Shown: positions 24,921-38,024 of the stretch, piece after piece | How the letters are laid out: each line of letters starts with the position of its first letter | How positions within the stretch are numbered: the first letter of the stretch is position 1 | Source: Cranoglanis bouderius | Taxonomy: Eukaryota; Chordata; Actinopteri; Siluriformes; Cranoglanididae | Reading direction: 5' to 3' | DNA length: 64,000 nt | NCBI GenBank assembly: GCA_023630585.1 | Contig: CM042565.1 | Location: 342,501 to 406,500 of the forward strand | Translations under genes and position numbers: made by a program | The notes under the pieces: generated by a model | Told to the model about the DNA's origin: nothing | What the model saw: the letters and a program-made list of their open reading frames with translations, nothing else | The model's database searches: none

Positions 24921-26330
24921 CAGTGCTGTAAAAAGTATTTCCTGATTTCTTCTGTTTTTGTGAATGTCATACTAAATTGTTTCAGAAATTAAAACTAAAT
25001 GTAAGATAAAAACAAAGGCAACCTGAGTAAACAAAAAATATAGTTTTTAAATGATAATGTTATTTATTGAAGTAAAAAAGTTATGCAATACCAACTGGGC
25101 CTGTGTGAAAATGTATTTGCCCCCGTAGTTACTAATTCCCCAAATCTACGAAACTGCGTTCATAATGGGGTTCAGCTGGACTAGACACAACCAGGCCTGA
25201 TTACTGCAAACCCTGTTCAATCACATCAACACTTAAATTGAACTTTTTCAACAGCATGAAGTTGGTTAAAAGCTCTTACCCAGTAACACACTATGACAAA
25301 GTTGAAAGAAATTCCAGAAATGATGAGGAAGAAGGTGATTGAAATACATCAGTCTGTGAAGGGTTACAAAGCTATTTCAAAGGCTCTGGGACTCCAAAGA
25401 ACCACAGTGAGAGCCATTATCTCCAAATGGAAAAACTCGGCACAGTAGTGAACCTCACCAGAAGTAGACGACCTTCCAAAATTCCTCCAGGAGCACAGCA
25501 AGTCACAAAAGAGCCAAGGACAACATCAAAGGATCTACAGGCCTCTCTCACACTGTTCATGACTCCATTATCAGAAAGACACTGGGCAAAAATGGCATCC
25601 ATGGAAGAGTGGTGAGGTGAAAACCACTGCTAACCCAGAAGAACATTAAGGATCGTCTGAATTTTGCCAAAATGCACCTTGATGATCCTCAAACCTTTTG
25701 GGAGAATGTTCTGTGGACTGATGATTTGAAAGTGGAAATGTTTGGAAGACAGGTGTCCCGTTACATCTGGTGTAAACCAAACACAGATTTCCACAAAAAG
25801 AACATCAGACCTACAGTCAAGCATGGTGGAGGAAGTGTGATGGTGTGGGGATGCTTTGCTGCTTCAGGGCCTGGCTAACTTGCAATAATTGAGGGAAACA
25901 TGAATTCTGCTCTCTACCAGAAAATCCTAAAGGAGAATCTCAGGTCTTCAGTCCGTTAGTTGAAACTCAAGAGGAACTGGATTATGCAGCGAGACAATAA
26001 TCCAAAGCACAGGAGTAAGTCCTAGTCCTAGAAGTAAGTGAAAGTCTGATCTCCAGATATCGGAAGTGTTTGATTGCAGTTGTTGCTGCTAAAGGTGGCA
26101 CAACCAGATTTTAAGATTAAGGGGCAATTAGTTTTTCACATGGGCGATAGGTGTCGGATCACCTTTTGTGCCTCAATAAAAATAAATAAATAAATAAATG
26201 AGAACTGTATTGTGTGTTTACTCAGGCTGCCTTTGTTTTATGTTGTATTTCGTTTGAAGATCTAAAACTATTTAGTATGAGATACACAAAAACAGAAGAA
26301 ATCAGGATGGGGGCAAATACTTTTTCACAT
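24921..26330 (+). mobile_element. Second Tc1-like transposon, truncated transposase
   Basis: The left end (cagtgctgtaaaaagtattt) follows TA, and a partner (aaatactttttcaca) ends near 26330. Transposase pieces in order: HTH region near 25320-25440 (VKGYKAISKALGLQRTTVRA), middle 25440-25615, and DDE part from 25672 with WTDDLKVEMFG and HGGGSVMVWGCFAASG. The frame is interrupted at 25616 and ends near 25990. It belongs to a different Tc1 family from the copy at 11677. It lies in the 5' UTR intron of receptor B. Confidence 0.88.
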
Positions 26331-26537
26331 TTTGCTACTCCTGAAAATACTGCATGCAGCTTTAATTTAATTCTATCGTTAGACTTCAGTGCCAACGTCC
26401 TCATGAAATTTCATAATAACTGGTTTACATTAATAGGGCTATTCTCAATCCAGCCATTTAAACCCATTACAATAATCAATGTCCATCAGTCAAACAGCTA
26501 TTTACTATGAAACAAACACTTAGAATTCAGTACTCAC

Positions 26538-26660
26538 CTGGATGAGAAACAACAGCCACTGGTGTTTTTTAATCTTATTTTCTCCGATGAACAGAAACAA
26601 ATCCGGAAGTACAGAATAAAGTCACTAGGACACGAACAGCAACACAAACTAAATATCAGC
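26538..26660 (-). other. Possible distal 5' UTR exon of receptor B
   Basis: The donor CATCCAG|GTGAGT (26538/26537) could pair with the acceptor GTGTCTCCTCAG before 23529, two nt upstream of the start codon. The arrangement mirrors receptor A. The 5' limit is a guess. Confidence 0.4.
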
Positions 26661-29206
26661 TAAATAAAAGCTAAACCAACCCTAAACTCTGACTCTGAGG
26701 AGAATGTGCTTCAGTGTGTTCAGCTGGAGACAGGACAGTGCTACCTGGACAGTTCTGCTGAGATTCGGAAACACACCAGCTCCAGAGCCGTTAAATAGAG
26801 AGTTGTGACACTCCCATAAACCTCTGCAGGGATCAGAGAATGCGGAAGTGACGCGTGTTATGAGGAAACCGATAGTTCCAGCACTGAACCCCATTCATTT
26901 CAATGTTTCCCCAAACACACTCGCTAGTAAATTGAAATTATTGCATGTTTTGACATTTTATGGCATTAGCTGAGCTCTCAGGAGTCTAGTCAGTAGTGGT
27001 ATTTTATGTAGCCAGCTTTAGTTAATGTTTATCGTTATATAATAGCTAGTTAGATTCTAACTGCAGTTAGTTAGCATGAGCAACACTTCACTAGCTCCAT
27101 AACCAGATGTTAGTTGGCCTTCATTTACCTCAGATTAATTGCAGTTATTGGTGTTTGTTAAAATACAGAGTTTATATTCTGTGATTAGATTTGTTGTTAA
27201 GGTTAGACTGGATTAGTTTTAGCTCGGTGTACCTAATAAACTGGCAGTTGGAACTTTGATTAGACTAGTGAAACATTTATATGTACATAAAGAATTTGTT
27301 AAGTGCAGCCTAAAGTGAACATTACAGTGTGTTTATTGGACCAGAATCACTTAATGTCAAATTAAATGTCATCCAAACACTAATCTTAAGTTCACACCTT
27401 TCTCTCTGTTTCAGGAGGTGATGGAGACGTGTAAAGCGAGAGATTCCCCTACAGTCACTGATACAGTCAATCTCAAGCTCCAGCTGTTGAACAGATGGGA
27501 TTTTCTTCTTCTTCTTATTATTATTATTTTCTTTTATTTATTTAATACAGTCAAATAATACAACACACACACGCACACACACACACACACACCTACACAC
27601 ATCAGACTGGTCTGTTATTATAAGCAGGTATTCTACTGTTTATGAAGGACATTAAAATTACTGGGGCTCATTAATACTTTCCCTTTTTTCTTTTTTTTTC
27701 TTTTTTTTTTTTGCATCCAAATGCTGCACAGCCAACCATGTTAATACCCTGATCTATAAAAGTTTTTTATTTATTCGTTTTGTTTATAACATTAATATTA
27801 TATTGATTGGTTTTTGGCATCAAAAGAACATAGTCATACATACAATAACAGTTATAAACATTTATGAACACCCCCCTACCCCACCCCACCCTCAACAAAT
27901 AAATAAAAATAATAATATATAATAAGAGGTGTATATATATATATTTATAGGCACTGTCATTTCATTTATCAATTTCACTCATTAATTTCAGCTTATTCAC
28001 TGTCCAGGAACTGCATGAAAGTGGCCTGCTTTCTGCTTTCTTATCTTCTCCCTGGATATATTATATAATAAAATGTTTTGCTGAATGCAGTTGTTTGCCC
28101 TGTTTATTTTGCACTACTGACCAAACTTCTTTCTTGGATTAAACTGAGCAGTTGCTTCATTGATATTCACTTGTTGTGTATGTTTATGTGAGTGTCTTAA
28201 CATAAGGTAACATTAGTGATGTGAGTAATTATGACCATAGAAGCAAGAGAAAAATATGAATACATACATAGTGTAAATGTATTCTACGTTACAGGAGCGA
28301 TCCCCTTTTCCTCCAAAAGTGAACACAGAAAAACTGATTAATGCTGTCTCTCCATCACTCCCCAGAAAATGTAGTCACCGTAGTAATCAAAGCACATTAC
28401 GCCTTAATATTTACAGAAAACTGCTGCAGATACAGTCACTGCTGCTGCTGCTGTCTGTCCCACTGAAACCCATTCAATCAGGTTGACGATGCGGATGTGT
28501 TTGGAACTACTGAGAGCTACATGAACCACGGGACTGGGTTGCGGCGAGATCAAAGCATGTCGCAGCTCTCTTTCAAAGGCTCTGGTAGTGGTGTATGGGA
28601 ATTGTAGGACTAAAATATAAGGTGATTTTATCTGCTTAGTTATTATCTCCTGATATTATCTACAGCCCGCTGCTCTCCTATGACCAAGGACGGAAATAGG
28701 TTCATCCGAAGGTTAAATGCGTGTTTAAATTTATAACTTAAATATCTGACTCTAATAGGCTATATTTAATTACTCATCTGACTCCAGTTTATAATAACTG
28801 TTAATTTCATGTAACCGATTCCAAAAAATAATCTTTTAGTTAGTAAAAGTACTAAATGGGTTTATTGTACAAAAGCCAAATGCACAGTATACAAAACGGA
28901 AAAACAAAGAATCAAAGAAAAACAAAGACTCGGACTTAATAAACTTCAGACTTGAATTCAGACTCGACCTGAATCAGGATTCAGTAGTATTCCTGATTTG
29001 CCAGAGATCGTATATTTTGTCTATATTATTTAACATTTCGAGCATTTTTTTTTTTTCAATAAGGCATGAAAGATGTAACAGTTACTGACTTGAGACTCGG
29101 ACTCATGACGAAAGACTCCAGACTTTACTCCATCTTAAAGACTTCAGATATGACTCAGACTTCATGAGAAACACTTCTGAACATCTCTGTGTAGATCAGG
29201 TGGTCC

Positions 29207-29209
<3 letters not shown>

Positions 29210-29286
<77 letters not shown>
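29210..29286. repeat. (GT)n microsatellite
   Basis: GT tract with a single gc interruption. Confidence 0.95.
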
Positions 29287-29289
<3 letters not shown>

Positions 29290-29390
29290 AAGAACACAAA
29301 TTGAAAAATATAAAATCATATACCATAAATTTTATTTTCTAAACCTATATGATATTTATTATGTCACCACCATGAAATATAGATACCAAA

Positions 29391-29393
<3 letters not shown>

Positions 29394-29434
<41 letters not shown>
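29394..29434. repeat. (CT)n microsatellite
   Basis: About 20 CT units. Confidence 0.95.
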
Positions 29435-29435
<1 letters not shown>

Positions 29436-29739
29436 ACGGTTTCACTTCCTGTGTTTACTACTATGCTGCAGCAAAAGAAATAATGTCATGAGCAAATTCA
29501 CAGTGGGTCGGCTGGTTCCTTGAGTAACATGGCCCTGAAATTCATCTTTGCACATTATTCAATATCTACTAACAATGATTCAGTCTGCAAATATATATAT
29601 ATATATATATATGAAATGAAGACGGACACAGATTTTGTTTTATCCAGCTGTATTTACTCAGTGCAACTTATAACATCCAAATGAAAGATTTAACACCAAC
29701 AAAAATAAAAAAAATAAAAAAAACCAGAGTCACTGAGTT

Positions 29740-29880
29740 GGTTTGTTTAACCCTTTGCTGTTATAATGCACTCCACTCTTCTGGGAAGGCTTTCCACTAG
29801 ATTTTGGAGCATGGCTGTGGGGATTTATCTTCATTCAGCTACAAGAGCATTAATGAGGTCAGGTACTTAGGTACTTAGGT
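29740..29880. mobile_element. Fragment of a common teleost DNA transposon
   Basis: tccactcttctgggaaggct, ttccactagattttggagca and gcattaatgaggtcagg are internal blocks of a widespread fish element. Its terminal part (tgtatggccaaaagtatgtg) is seen separately at 31150. Confidence 0.6.
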
Positions 29881-31145
29881 TAGGTTTACTTAATTTTAGT
29901 TCAGTTTAACGTTACTGGTGAAGTTGTTTCTAATCCAAGTGAATTCCAAAGTCAGAATAAATGCATTACCTGCTGGAGGAAAATATAAAATCAAGGGCTT
30001 GCTTTTGTGTCAAATATAAACATACAAACATTTAGTTCCTTAGTGCTGTGTTCCTGAAGTCTGCAGTGATGTCGACACACAGTCCATGAAGCTTTCACTT
30101 AATAAACACACTTCTGATCTGATAGAGGAATGTGACTGCCCTTAAGGTGACCAAGATACGACAAGGAGGAGGTCGATGCAAATGCATCAGAACTACAACC
30201 AGTAACAACTGGGTTCAGACCAGATCATCCTCAGAAACAGGGTATTAATGGCAGCAGTTAAGTATGAAAAAGAAAACCAGAAATAATAAACTGCTTAATG
30301 TTCCTCCAAGTTACATTTCTTTGTTTTGTTTTGTTTTTTCTCCCCATAGGTAACATACAAAATTACATATAAAGCTTTAAAATTTATAATTACATTATTT
30401 ACAATTGATGCCACATCCAGAGTCACACATCCTAATAATCAAATCCAGAAACAAAAAGAGGTCAAAGGTTGTGGAAAAAAGGACTGCTCAACCTTCCTGA
30501 AAAGATATATATATATAAAACAGTTAAATACTTTCCCCTATTAGTCACTGCTGATACCAAGCTTAATTATCTTGCCATAGTGTTTTATGGTTATGATTCC
30601 TTTTCTGGTTTATTGGTTCATGTCTTTGCCCTGGTTACTCTGACAGACTTCTGCTCGTATCCTGACCTTGATCTTGCCTTACGTTTTGGATTTGTTTGCA
30701 TGTTGTAGGAAAAAAACTCAACCTGCAACTGTCAGTGTCTCCACCTCCAGATACAAAACAGACAATAAGCAAATGTATTCAGGAGCCTCTACAATTTCAA
30801 ATCAAGTGGTTTAGATTATGACAGTTAAGCAGGAGCGAATGAAACACATCGAATAAACCCAAGCCAAGTCAGCTCTGTATTTGTAATTATTCAATTGTAA
30901 TTAATCTATTTAATCTGTTTAAATACATCTTAAATTAATATATATTTTTTTAAATAATGCTTTACTTAAATTAAATTTCTTAGCTATTTAAGTTAACTTA
31001 AATTACTTAATTTTGTGTTATTTGTGTACTTTGAATGTAGTTTGTAGACACAGTTATTAGTACACATGAAGTACATTATACACTTTATGAATATATTTCT
31101 GTGTGTACTGATGCACATATCACATATATAGTACTTTGCATATAC

Positions 31146-31365
31146 ACTGTATGGCCAAAAGTATGTGTATCCCTGACCATCACACCCATATGTGGTTCTT
31201 TCCCAAACTGTTACCACAAAGGTTGGATGCACACAATTATGTTCAATGTCTATGTATGCAGAAGCTTTACAGTTTCCCTTTTTAACCTTTTTTTGGCCAC
31301 ACTGCAAAATCTGGTGGAAAGCCGAGAAGAGTGGAGATGTGCAACAAGGTCTGTTTGTGGATGTA
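31146..31365. mobile_element. Foldback-like deletion derivative of a DNA transposon
   Basis: Starts tacactgtatggccaaaagt and contains gaccatcacacccatatgtg. The other side has gtggaaagccgagaagagtg in opposite orientation to the block at 29780, as expected for an inverted, deleted copy. Repeated at 47165-47385. Confidence 0.55.
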
Positions 31366-31721
31366 TTGGGATTAGTTAAGAGTGACCAATCACAGCAGTG
31401 GGAACATGCATCTTATTTTCGCCCCTAAAGGTTCTGAAATTCAGCTTGACTTGCCGAGTAGTCCCGTGAGCAAACGATACCAAAATGCTAGTGTGTCATT
31501 GCTGACCATGTGCCGAACAGACCTACACTTGCTCAGGAATAGCTTTGTGTGCGCTCAATTCACAATTACCTTTTAAACATCCTAAAGTAATATTTCCTCA
31601 TATTGAGAGTTTATATAATTCATTAAACATATGTTTGAAATGGTATGAGCAGTGTTTTATTCTATTTTTATGCACAGCGTTCACTGAATTGTATGTGATA
31701 GTGCTCTTAGTAGTAGATAGT

Positions 31722-31735
31722 ACACACACACATAC

Positions 31736-31772
<37 letters not shown>
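31722..31772. repeat. (CA)n microsatellite, copy 1
   Basis: The matching tract in copy 2 (47741-47817) is about 26 bp longer. Confidence 0.93.
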
Positions 31773-31773
<1 letters not shown>

Positions 31774-32549
31774 CTGAATTCGGTGAAAAACAGAAAGTAA
31801 TTCAGCCTGTAATGTTCTCAGAGGAGGACAGAGGAAAACACACACTGCTGATATGTGTAACAGGGCAATAACGTTATTTCACTAGATTTTGTTTATTTTA
31901 TTTTTTAAAATTTTCTTCATCAATTAATATTTTTCTCATGGGAATTATGTAAATATTATTGTTCTTGTTCATAAATACGTTTAACCATAAAAAGGGTCTG
32001 TGAAATATAATGGTTTTGTCCTCCCTCCCCCCACCTATTGAAAGAAAGTGGTTTAGTCCAGGCATCCATAGCGTTATGCTCTTTTGCGGTCTTTTGCTCT
32101 TCTCTCTCCCGAAAGGAAGAGGTGTGTCCCTCATGCTCAGGTTTAGAAGCAAATTACTGTTTCATAACAAGTCACTACACACATATATTGAATTATTTAG
32201 TTTATTTAAATAAACTATTTATTTAAAATATTTATTTATTTAAATAAATATAACTATTTATTATTTATCTTTCTTTGTGTTGGTCTACGTTGTACACGGA
32301 GTATATACACTGCCGTTAGCAAGGGAGATTAAAATTAATTTATCAAACTATCAGATAAAAACAAGTATTTTATGTTGTTACCCCTCATGACTGGAGTCAG
32401 TGGCTCAGTTTAAAAAAATTTTGATCTTTTTTTTTGTATGTTGTCGTATTTTGATCATGTTGTTATTGCTGTAATAAAAAACAGATAAGTATACAAACCA
32501 TAGCTCTTTAACCATTTGTTTGTTTTTTAAACATTAGATTCAGGTCACA

Positions 32550-32665
32550 CACGCGCACACACACGCCCATCTCATTAGCACCTATCACTTCGTGAAACAT
32601 TAAACGCACGCGCACACACACGCCCATCTCATTAGCACCTATCACTTCGTGAAACATTAAACGCA
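32550..32665. repeat. 57-bp direct repeat, two copies
   Basis: The unit around cccatctcattagcacctat repeats at 32566 and 32623. A diverged third piece (tagcacctatcacttcgtg) lies near 32910 in copy 1. Both units persist in copy 2. Confidence 0.85.
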
Positions 32666-33500
32666 CGCACATACGCACGCAGAGGGTCTGAAGGAGGGGT
32701 AGGGGTGTGAAAAAGTGTGAAATCCTAGGATCCACCCATTAGGATACACACCCATAGTCATTCATGGTTTAGACGTCGCGGAGCACATCGTCTGAGTATC
32801 GTGCTGCACCTCCAGCGTTCTAACCACGGCTGTTAATTTAATTAATAGCTTTGAACACACACACACACACACACATACACACACACACACACACACGCAC
32901 ATCCCGTTAGCACCTATCACTTCGTGAAACATTAAATACACACACACCTGGAAGATGCATCTCCACACAGACAGACAGAGGACAGGAAAAAAAAAGTCAT
33001 AAACATGACCACACATGTTCATGCGACCTTCACGAGGCCATAAATTATATAACGTGAGGGGGGTCATAAATCAATTTTTGACATAAAGTGTATGTTATAA
33101 CTACTTCTGTGGATTCTTCAATCAGTATAATCATGTGCTACTTTGCAAAACTGCAAGTCAGATTTTTGTACAAATAAAGATAAAGTATTTAAAAAAGCAG
33201 TGGTTCTTTGCAATAGAAAATATGTTTAATGAAGAATCTTCAGCCCTAATCTGAATGGGATTAGATGTACATGGGGTCCTGGGGTCTGTGATTTTATCTC
33301 CGTCTGGAGTCAGCAGTATTTGTTCTCCTCTGTCCTCCTCTGAGGCCTGTTTCACGAAGCCAGTTTCAGTGGTTAACCAGGTTTAAAGTCTGCGTTTAGT
33401 TTGAGCAAACTGTTTTTGTTTTTTTTTTTTAGGGCTGAAGATGGATATTTTTGTTTTTTTTACTTTTTACTTATAAGTTTATAAGTTTATGCTCACTCTC

Positions 33501-33503
<3 letters not shown>

Positions 33504-33578
<75 letters not shown>

Positions 33579-33588
33579 ACACACACAT
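33504..33588. repeat. (CA)n microsatellite, right breakpoint tract
   Basis: A long CA tract. In copy 2 it is fused to the tract that starts at 32856, with all between deleted. Confidence 0.93.
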
Positions 33589-33737
33589 ATATATATTATA
33601 GCATCATATCAGTGAGAGATCTGAATGCGTTGAAACTTGACAGAAATGACTTCATCAAAATCACGATGTAAACTAGTGACGTATTCTGGCCACAAGATGT
33701 CGCCATTGGGTCAGCAAAACCTTGGATGGCAATTTAC

Positions 33738-33832
33738 TTTTACATTTACATTTATGGCATTTGGCAGACGCCCTTATCCAGAGCGACTTACATTTATTTC
33801 ATTTATACATCTGAGTAATTGAGGGTTAATTC
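33738..33832 (-). mobile_element. SINE tail fragment
   Basis: catttatggcatttggcaga, cgcccttatccagagcgact and gagtaattgagggttaa are the 3' half of the same tRNA-SINE as at 7385 and 39891. Confidence 0.7.
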
Positions 33833-33989
33833 AAAGACAAGCTTTACACTCTGGAATTTCAAGTCATTGAGCAAAATGCTTGTGCAGTATTGGGCAGAGC
33901 ATCGTGCATAAAATTGGGTCTAATGAAGAGTATGAATAAAAGAAAACACCACAACAGACATTCTGAGTGAATTTGAAGATTTATTCATA

Positions 33990-34800
33990 GGACTGGGTTG
34001 TGTTCCTAGAGTTCATCACATTCAGACAAATCCCAAGGTCACGCCAGTGATTCATCCTCCCAGGAAAGTGCCAGTGGCCCACGGAAAAAAAGACATTAAA
34101 ACAGAACTGAAACTCATGGAAAAGATGGGTGTCGTCAAAAAACAGACTGGGTGCACAGAGCGGGTAAATAGCACGGTGACAATAGTAAAACCTAACAAGA
34201 TTAGGATCTGCATAGACCCTCAAGATCTAAACAAAGCAATAAGAAAGGAGCACAATCCTCTCAAATCACTTGAGGAGATTCTTGCAGAAATGGCTAGAGC
34301 CAAGATATATTTAGTGGTGTATGGAAATCAATGATTTTGTCAAATTCAACTGAATGATGACAGTTCTAAACTCTGTACATTTAACCCACTGTTCGGGAGG
34401 TATAGTTTTCCAAGGCTTCCTTTTGGGATTTCATCAACTCCAGAGGTGTTCCAAAGGTGCATCTGGAAGGATTGGAAGGAGTTGTTAATGTAATGGATGA
34501 CATTCTGGTGTGGTGTGCTTCTGTGTGTGGATTACTATTCCAGGTACCCTGAAATTGCAAAGTCATTGTTCAAAAATCAATGTTCGCCAGACATGGAGTA
34601 TCAGATGAACTCTTTACAGATAATGGTAGATAGCTTGAAGTGTTGAAATGCAAGTGATAAGTGATACCTGACAAACATGAACAACTAAGGTATTACCTAG
34701 TTCAAATGCCAGACACTCACATCTTCAGAAGGAATAGAAGAGACCTGCTGAAAACAAATGAGACAATGTTTCCTTAAACTCAAACTGAGAATGTTGAGGA
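33990..34800 (+). pseudogene. Decayed Ty3/Gypsy retrotransposon pol fragment
   Basis: The conceptual plus-strand translation at 34047-34334 matches the start of a Gypsy reverse transcriptase. The RT similarity continues past a stop to about 34490. From 34515 to 34770 there are pieces of integrase core and integrase C-terminus, with deletions and stops between them. No gag, protease, RNase H or flanking LTR pair is attached. Present again in copy 2. Confidence 0.8.
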
Positions 34801-36366
34801 CTTACCTGTTGTTTCAAAAAATGTAGAATTGAATTCAGATGTAGAATTGAATTTAGAACAGGAAAACAACGCGGATATCGTTCAGATCTATGGTTTTGAC
34901 CTGGAACTTTATCGCTGGCATGGAGACCAATGACGTTCCTCTGTTTTGAAGGTTACAACCAACCTCATCAACACACGTTGCAATCAAAATATATTTATAC
35001 AAAAATATTCACAAAAGCATTCTCTGCCGTGCTCGAGCAATAATAATTTTGTACATTTTTTAAAAGAATAGCTGCAGGTTGTTTAAAAACGGTCAACAAT
35101 ATTGCAGGCAAAATGTTCTCATAGGTGATGTATCTGTTTCTCCGCAGTAATAATCATGAACACCATCTCATATGGTAATTGGTCTGCACTTATATAGCGC
35201 CTTTTAACCTTCGCAGTTCACAAAGAGCTTTACACTGTGTCTCATTCACCACGTTTTTATAAATGAAGCATATTAAATTCAAAAATACAGTTGGTCTAGT
35301 TTAACAATTGTGGCTTTTTCAAATTAGGTCGTATTAGTAAATTAGTTTTTCTTTTCTACTTCTTCTTCTTATTTTTTTTTTTCATTTTTATTTATTTATT
35401 TATTTTTTTTTACAAAAGACAATATATCTATCAGAAGATATCTATTGAATTAGAATTAGTGCAGATGTGTAGTGAGTGAGAAAAATTCAATTTTATTGAT
35501 AAAAACACAGGGAGAATTTAGTGTATATATCGTTTTGAAAAATTGTTTGATTACAAAAATAAATGAAGAGAATCACAGCATATAGTGTGACTCTGATCAA
35601 CAGCAGATGGCGCTTTAGGGCACGAGTTCTCATTCATAAAAACACAGTATCAGATAGACAGAAAGAGACAGACAGGTGAAGCAATGTAAGTATTACTTGT
35701 ATTATTTTACACAGTGAATTAGGACAGCTTTTACCTCAAATCAACATATACGTCTCATGTCATTAACAGCAGTTAGCTAACATTAGCATACAGTAGGTGT
35801 GTATTTATAAATCAACATCTGATTTATTTATTTTATTATATTTTTTTTTTACTTGACAGAATGTTCCAGTGGGTTTTGTGGTACACTTGGGTTTTTACGG
35901 TGATGGAGGCAAAATTTCACGTTTTTTAAACATAATTGTAAACACAGTATAAAGATGGAGGTGAAGTAAATGACCCTTTGTATCATGTCTATAATATGAC
36001 AGATGTTACGTAGATGCAAAAAGCAAAAGAGATCAACACACACATGTTTCCCCCCCAGGCGAATAATAACAAAGAGAAATTAATGGCAAACTTGTTATCA
36101 AATAAGAAATGACTGAGCACAAAGTAATACATTTTTTACCCGTAAGTAAGAAATATTTCTTTTTAGTTTACTGCTAAGATAATGAGAAATGTAATACGTT
36201 ATAAGGAGTCTTAACATATAATGCAACAGTTACTTCACATAACAATTTGAAGTGCAAAATAAATGTGCCGCTTTGTCACTAAGGCAGAGCATTAATTATA
36301 CACAAGAATATTGCGTGTTTGTAATATTTGTAACAGGAGTGCAATTAGAATTGAAGATTTAACGTG
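34801..36366. other. AT-rich non-coding DNA within copy 1
   Basis: Includes the dispersed repeat core tggtctgcacttatatagcg (35180-35250). No gene seen. Confidence 0.5.
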
Positions 36367-37100
36367 AGTTAATTAAATGTAAGAAAAGTGGACGATATGA
36401 TACAAGTTGTTCCTTTAGAAGAATATTTTCCAGCTGCAAAAAAGAATTATGTAGAGACTTTATTATGTGTAAGACAGTAGCAAAGTAAGTTTAAGTAAAA
36501 TAATTCCCTATAAAACACATTTAACCAGGAGCCTGAATAATAAACCTGTGATAATTATAATGCCCTTGTTTTATGCTTTAGGCGTGTCATTAGATCTAAT
36601 TGTAGATAAGTAGTATTTTATTGTTAATTCACTCGGAAATACGTGTTTAACGCCACCTGAATGGACATTCAATCAGTTACATCGTGGGAGCGGCAGTGGG
36701 CCATCAAGAACCATCCATGAACAAAGGGTTACATGAGTTTAATTATCTTTCAGAAAGACATCTGTCTAGACAATCCTATCGCCTCACCATGTGGGGTTCA
36801 TACCTTTAACGCCACCAGTACCATGAGAATGGAAAGTGATCACATCAAATGCCACCCTTCATTTACATTTGAGTGAAACTTCATTTACTTTACATGCAGA
36901 AACCCTGGTTTGAAATACTGTATAAAAGGTCTGTGAGTTCGTTCAGGGCCCATTTTGACTCCGAGGAACCCGAAGTGCTTCACGTACTTTGCCATTGCCA
37001 TTCTGCAATAAAGCTACTCTTCATTGAGATCTTCGAGATCGGCAGCTTCTTTTTTTTCTTACGTTGGCGAGACATCCAGCGAGGGATTCCTGAAAAAAAA
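36367..37100 (+). mobile_element. LTR-like block, copy 1
   Basis: Signals in retroviral LTR order: TATA box tataaaagg at 36921, polyadenylation signal aataaa at 37007, GT/T-rich stretch, then ttggcgagac at 37064, where a primer-binding site would begin, and a donor-like aaaaggtaag after 37110. No gag or pol follows. The 5' limit is set only by the matching fragment at 45778. No primer tRNA match was recognised. Confidence 0.4.
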
Positions 37101-38024
37101 AAGCAGGAAAAGGTAAGAAAGACGGGTTTTTCTTCTTTTGTGCTGTTTCTTTCTTTCTTTCTTTTTTGTCAGGGAACCGCCTCGTTTAAAAATATCTAGA
37201 AAGAAGTTAGGGTTAAAATAGAAAAGAATTTAGTTTATTCAGCATTAATAGGAGCCTGTTAAGGCCTCTTAAGCCTGTTCTGTACAATTCTGTTTAAGAT
37301 TCTAACGTAATTGAACCAATCCGATGCAGTGTGGTGGCGGAATTGTAAGTTACCTTAGTTTTTAAAGTAACTGAAACTCGTTAGGCGCCATTCCACCGAA
37401 TGGGCGACATTTGCCTGTTGTAACTTTTAAAAATTAAAATTCATTTTTTTTAAAAATCTTTTTTCAACACTGAATCTAATAGCGCACATTTTCCACTGTT
37501 CAAGATGTATACTGGTCAATCTCGGGTAACTTTATTTAATTTTTTACAAGTTTTCAAAGTGGGAGATGGACGCATTTTTCTCAGTCCTGTTACCAAAAAT
37601 CATGCGTCTTTTAAAAAGCAAGTTTAAAAGTTTAAAATTTCTTTCTTTTCTTCCCACAAAAGTATTTAAAGAAATGGTTCGTTGCGTGTTTAAATAATTG
37701 ATATTTCTCACAAAAAAATCAGTATATATGCACACTATGTGCTTTTTTTTTTTTTTTTAAATGCAAAGCCATTTTTTCATTTCAAAGGAAACCTAAACCT
37801 CAGGTTTAATTTATTTTTTTATCATGTAATTAATTAAACTGTTGGTTAAATGATGGACACAATTGAGAAAAGCAGTGGGTTAACTTTATTTTTTAGAGAA
37901 AAACAATTTAATAACAGGAATGTGCGTCCGTACTCTCTCGCGCTCTCTCTCTCGCTCTCTCTCTATTTCTGTGTGTGTGTGTGTGTGTGTGTCTGTGGGG
38001 GGTATGTCTGTGAGTGTGTGTGTG
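37101..38024. other. Non-coding right part of copy 1
   Basis: AT-rich, then CT/GT simple sequence from 37935. No gene seen. Confidence 0.5.

Larger units (their letters stand above)
26900..30545. other. Intergenic DNA before the segmental duplication
   Basis: No protein gene is supported. Plus-strand acceptor-like sites precede 27415 (tctctctgtttcag) and 28294 (ctacgttacag). They could be exons of a non-coding transcript divergent from receptor B, but no full structure is visible. Confidence 0.4.
30546..38024. repeat. Segmental duplication, copy 1 (about 7.5 kb)
   Basis: From cactgctgatacc at 30546 to the GT-rich stretch near 38024 this matches 46565-53368 almost base for base, with only scattered substitutions seen by eye. 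The main differences are CA tract lengths and a net 694 bp present here but missing from copy 2. Contents: a small transposon remnant, a 57-bp direct repeat, a SINE, a decayed Gypsy fragment and an LTR-like block. No intact gene. Confidence 0.95.

Noticed and set aside
27415..28490. Protein-coding gene divergent from receptor B
   Set aside because: Acceptor-like sites exist, but the frames are short, low in complexity and unlike any family.
30993..31307. 104-codon ORF repeated at 47012
   Set aside because: Its conservation is explained by the whole segmental duplication; it overlaps a transposon remnant and has no coding signature.
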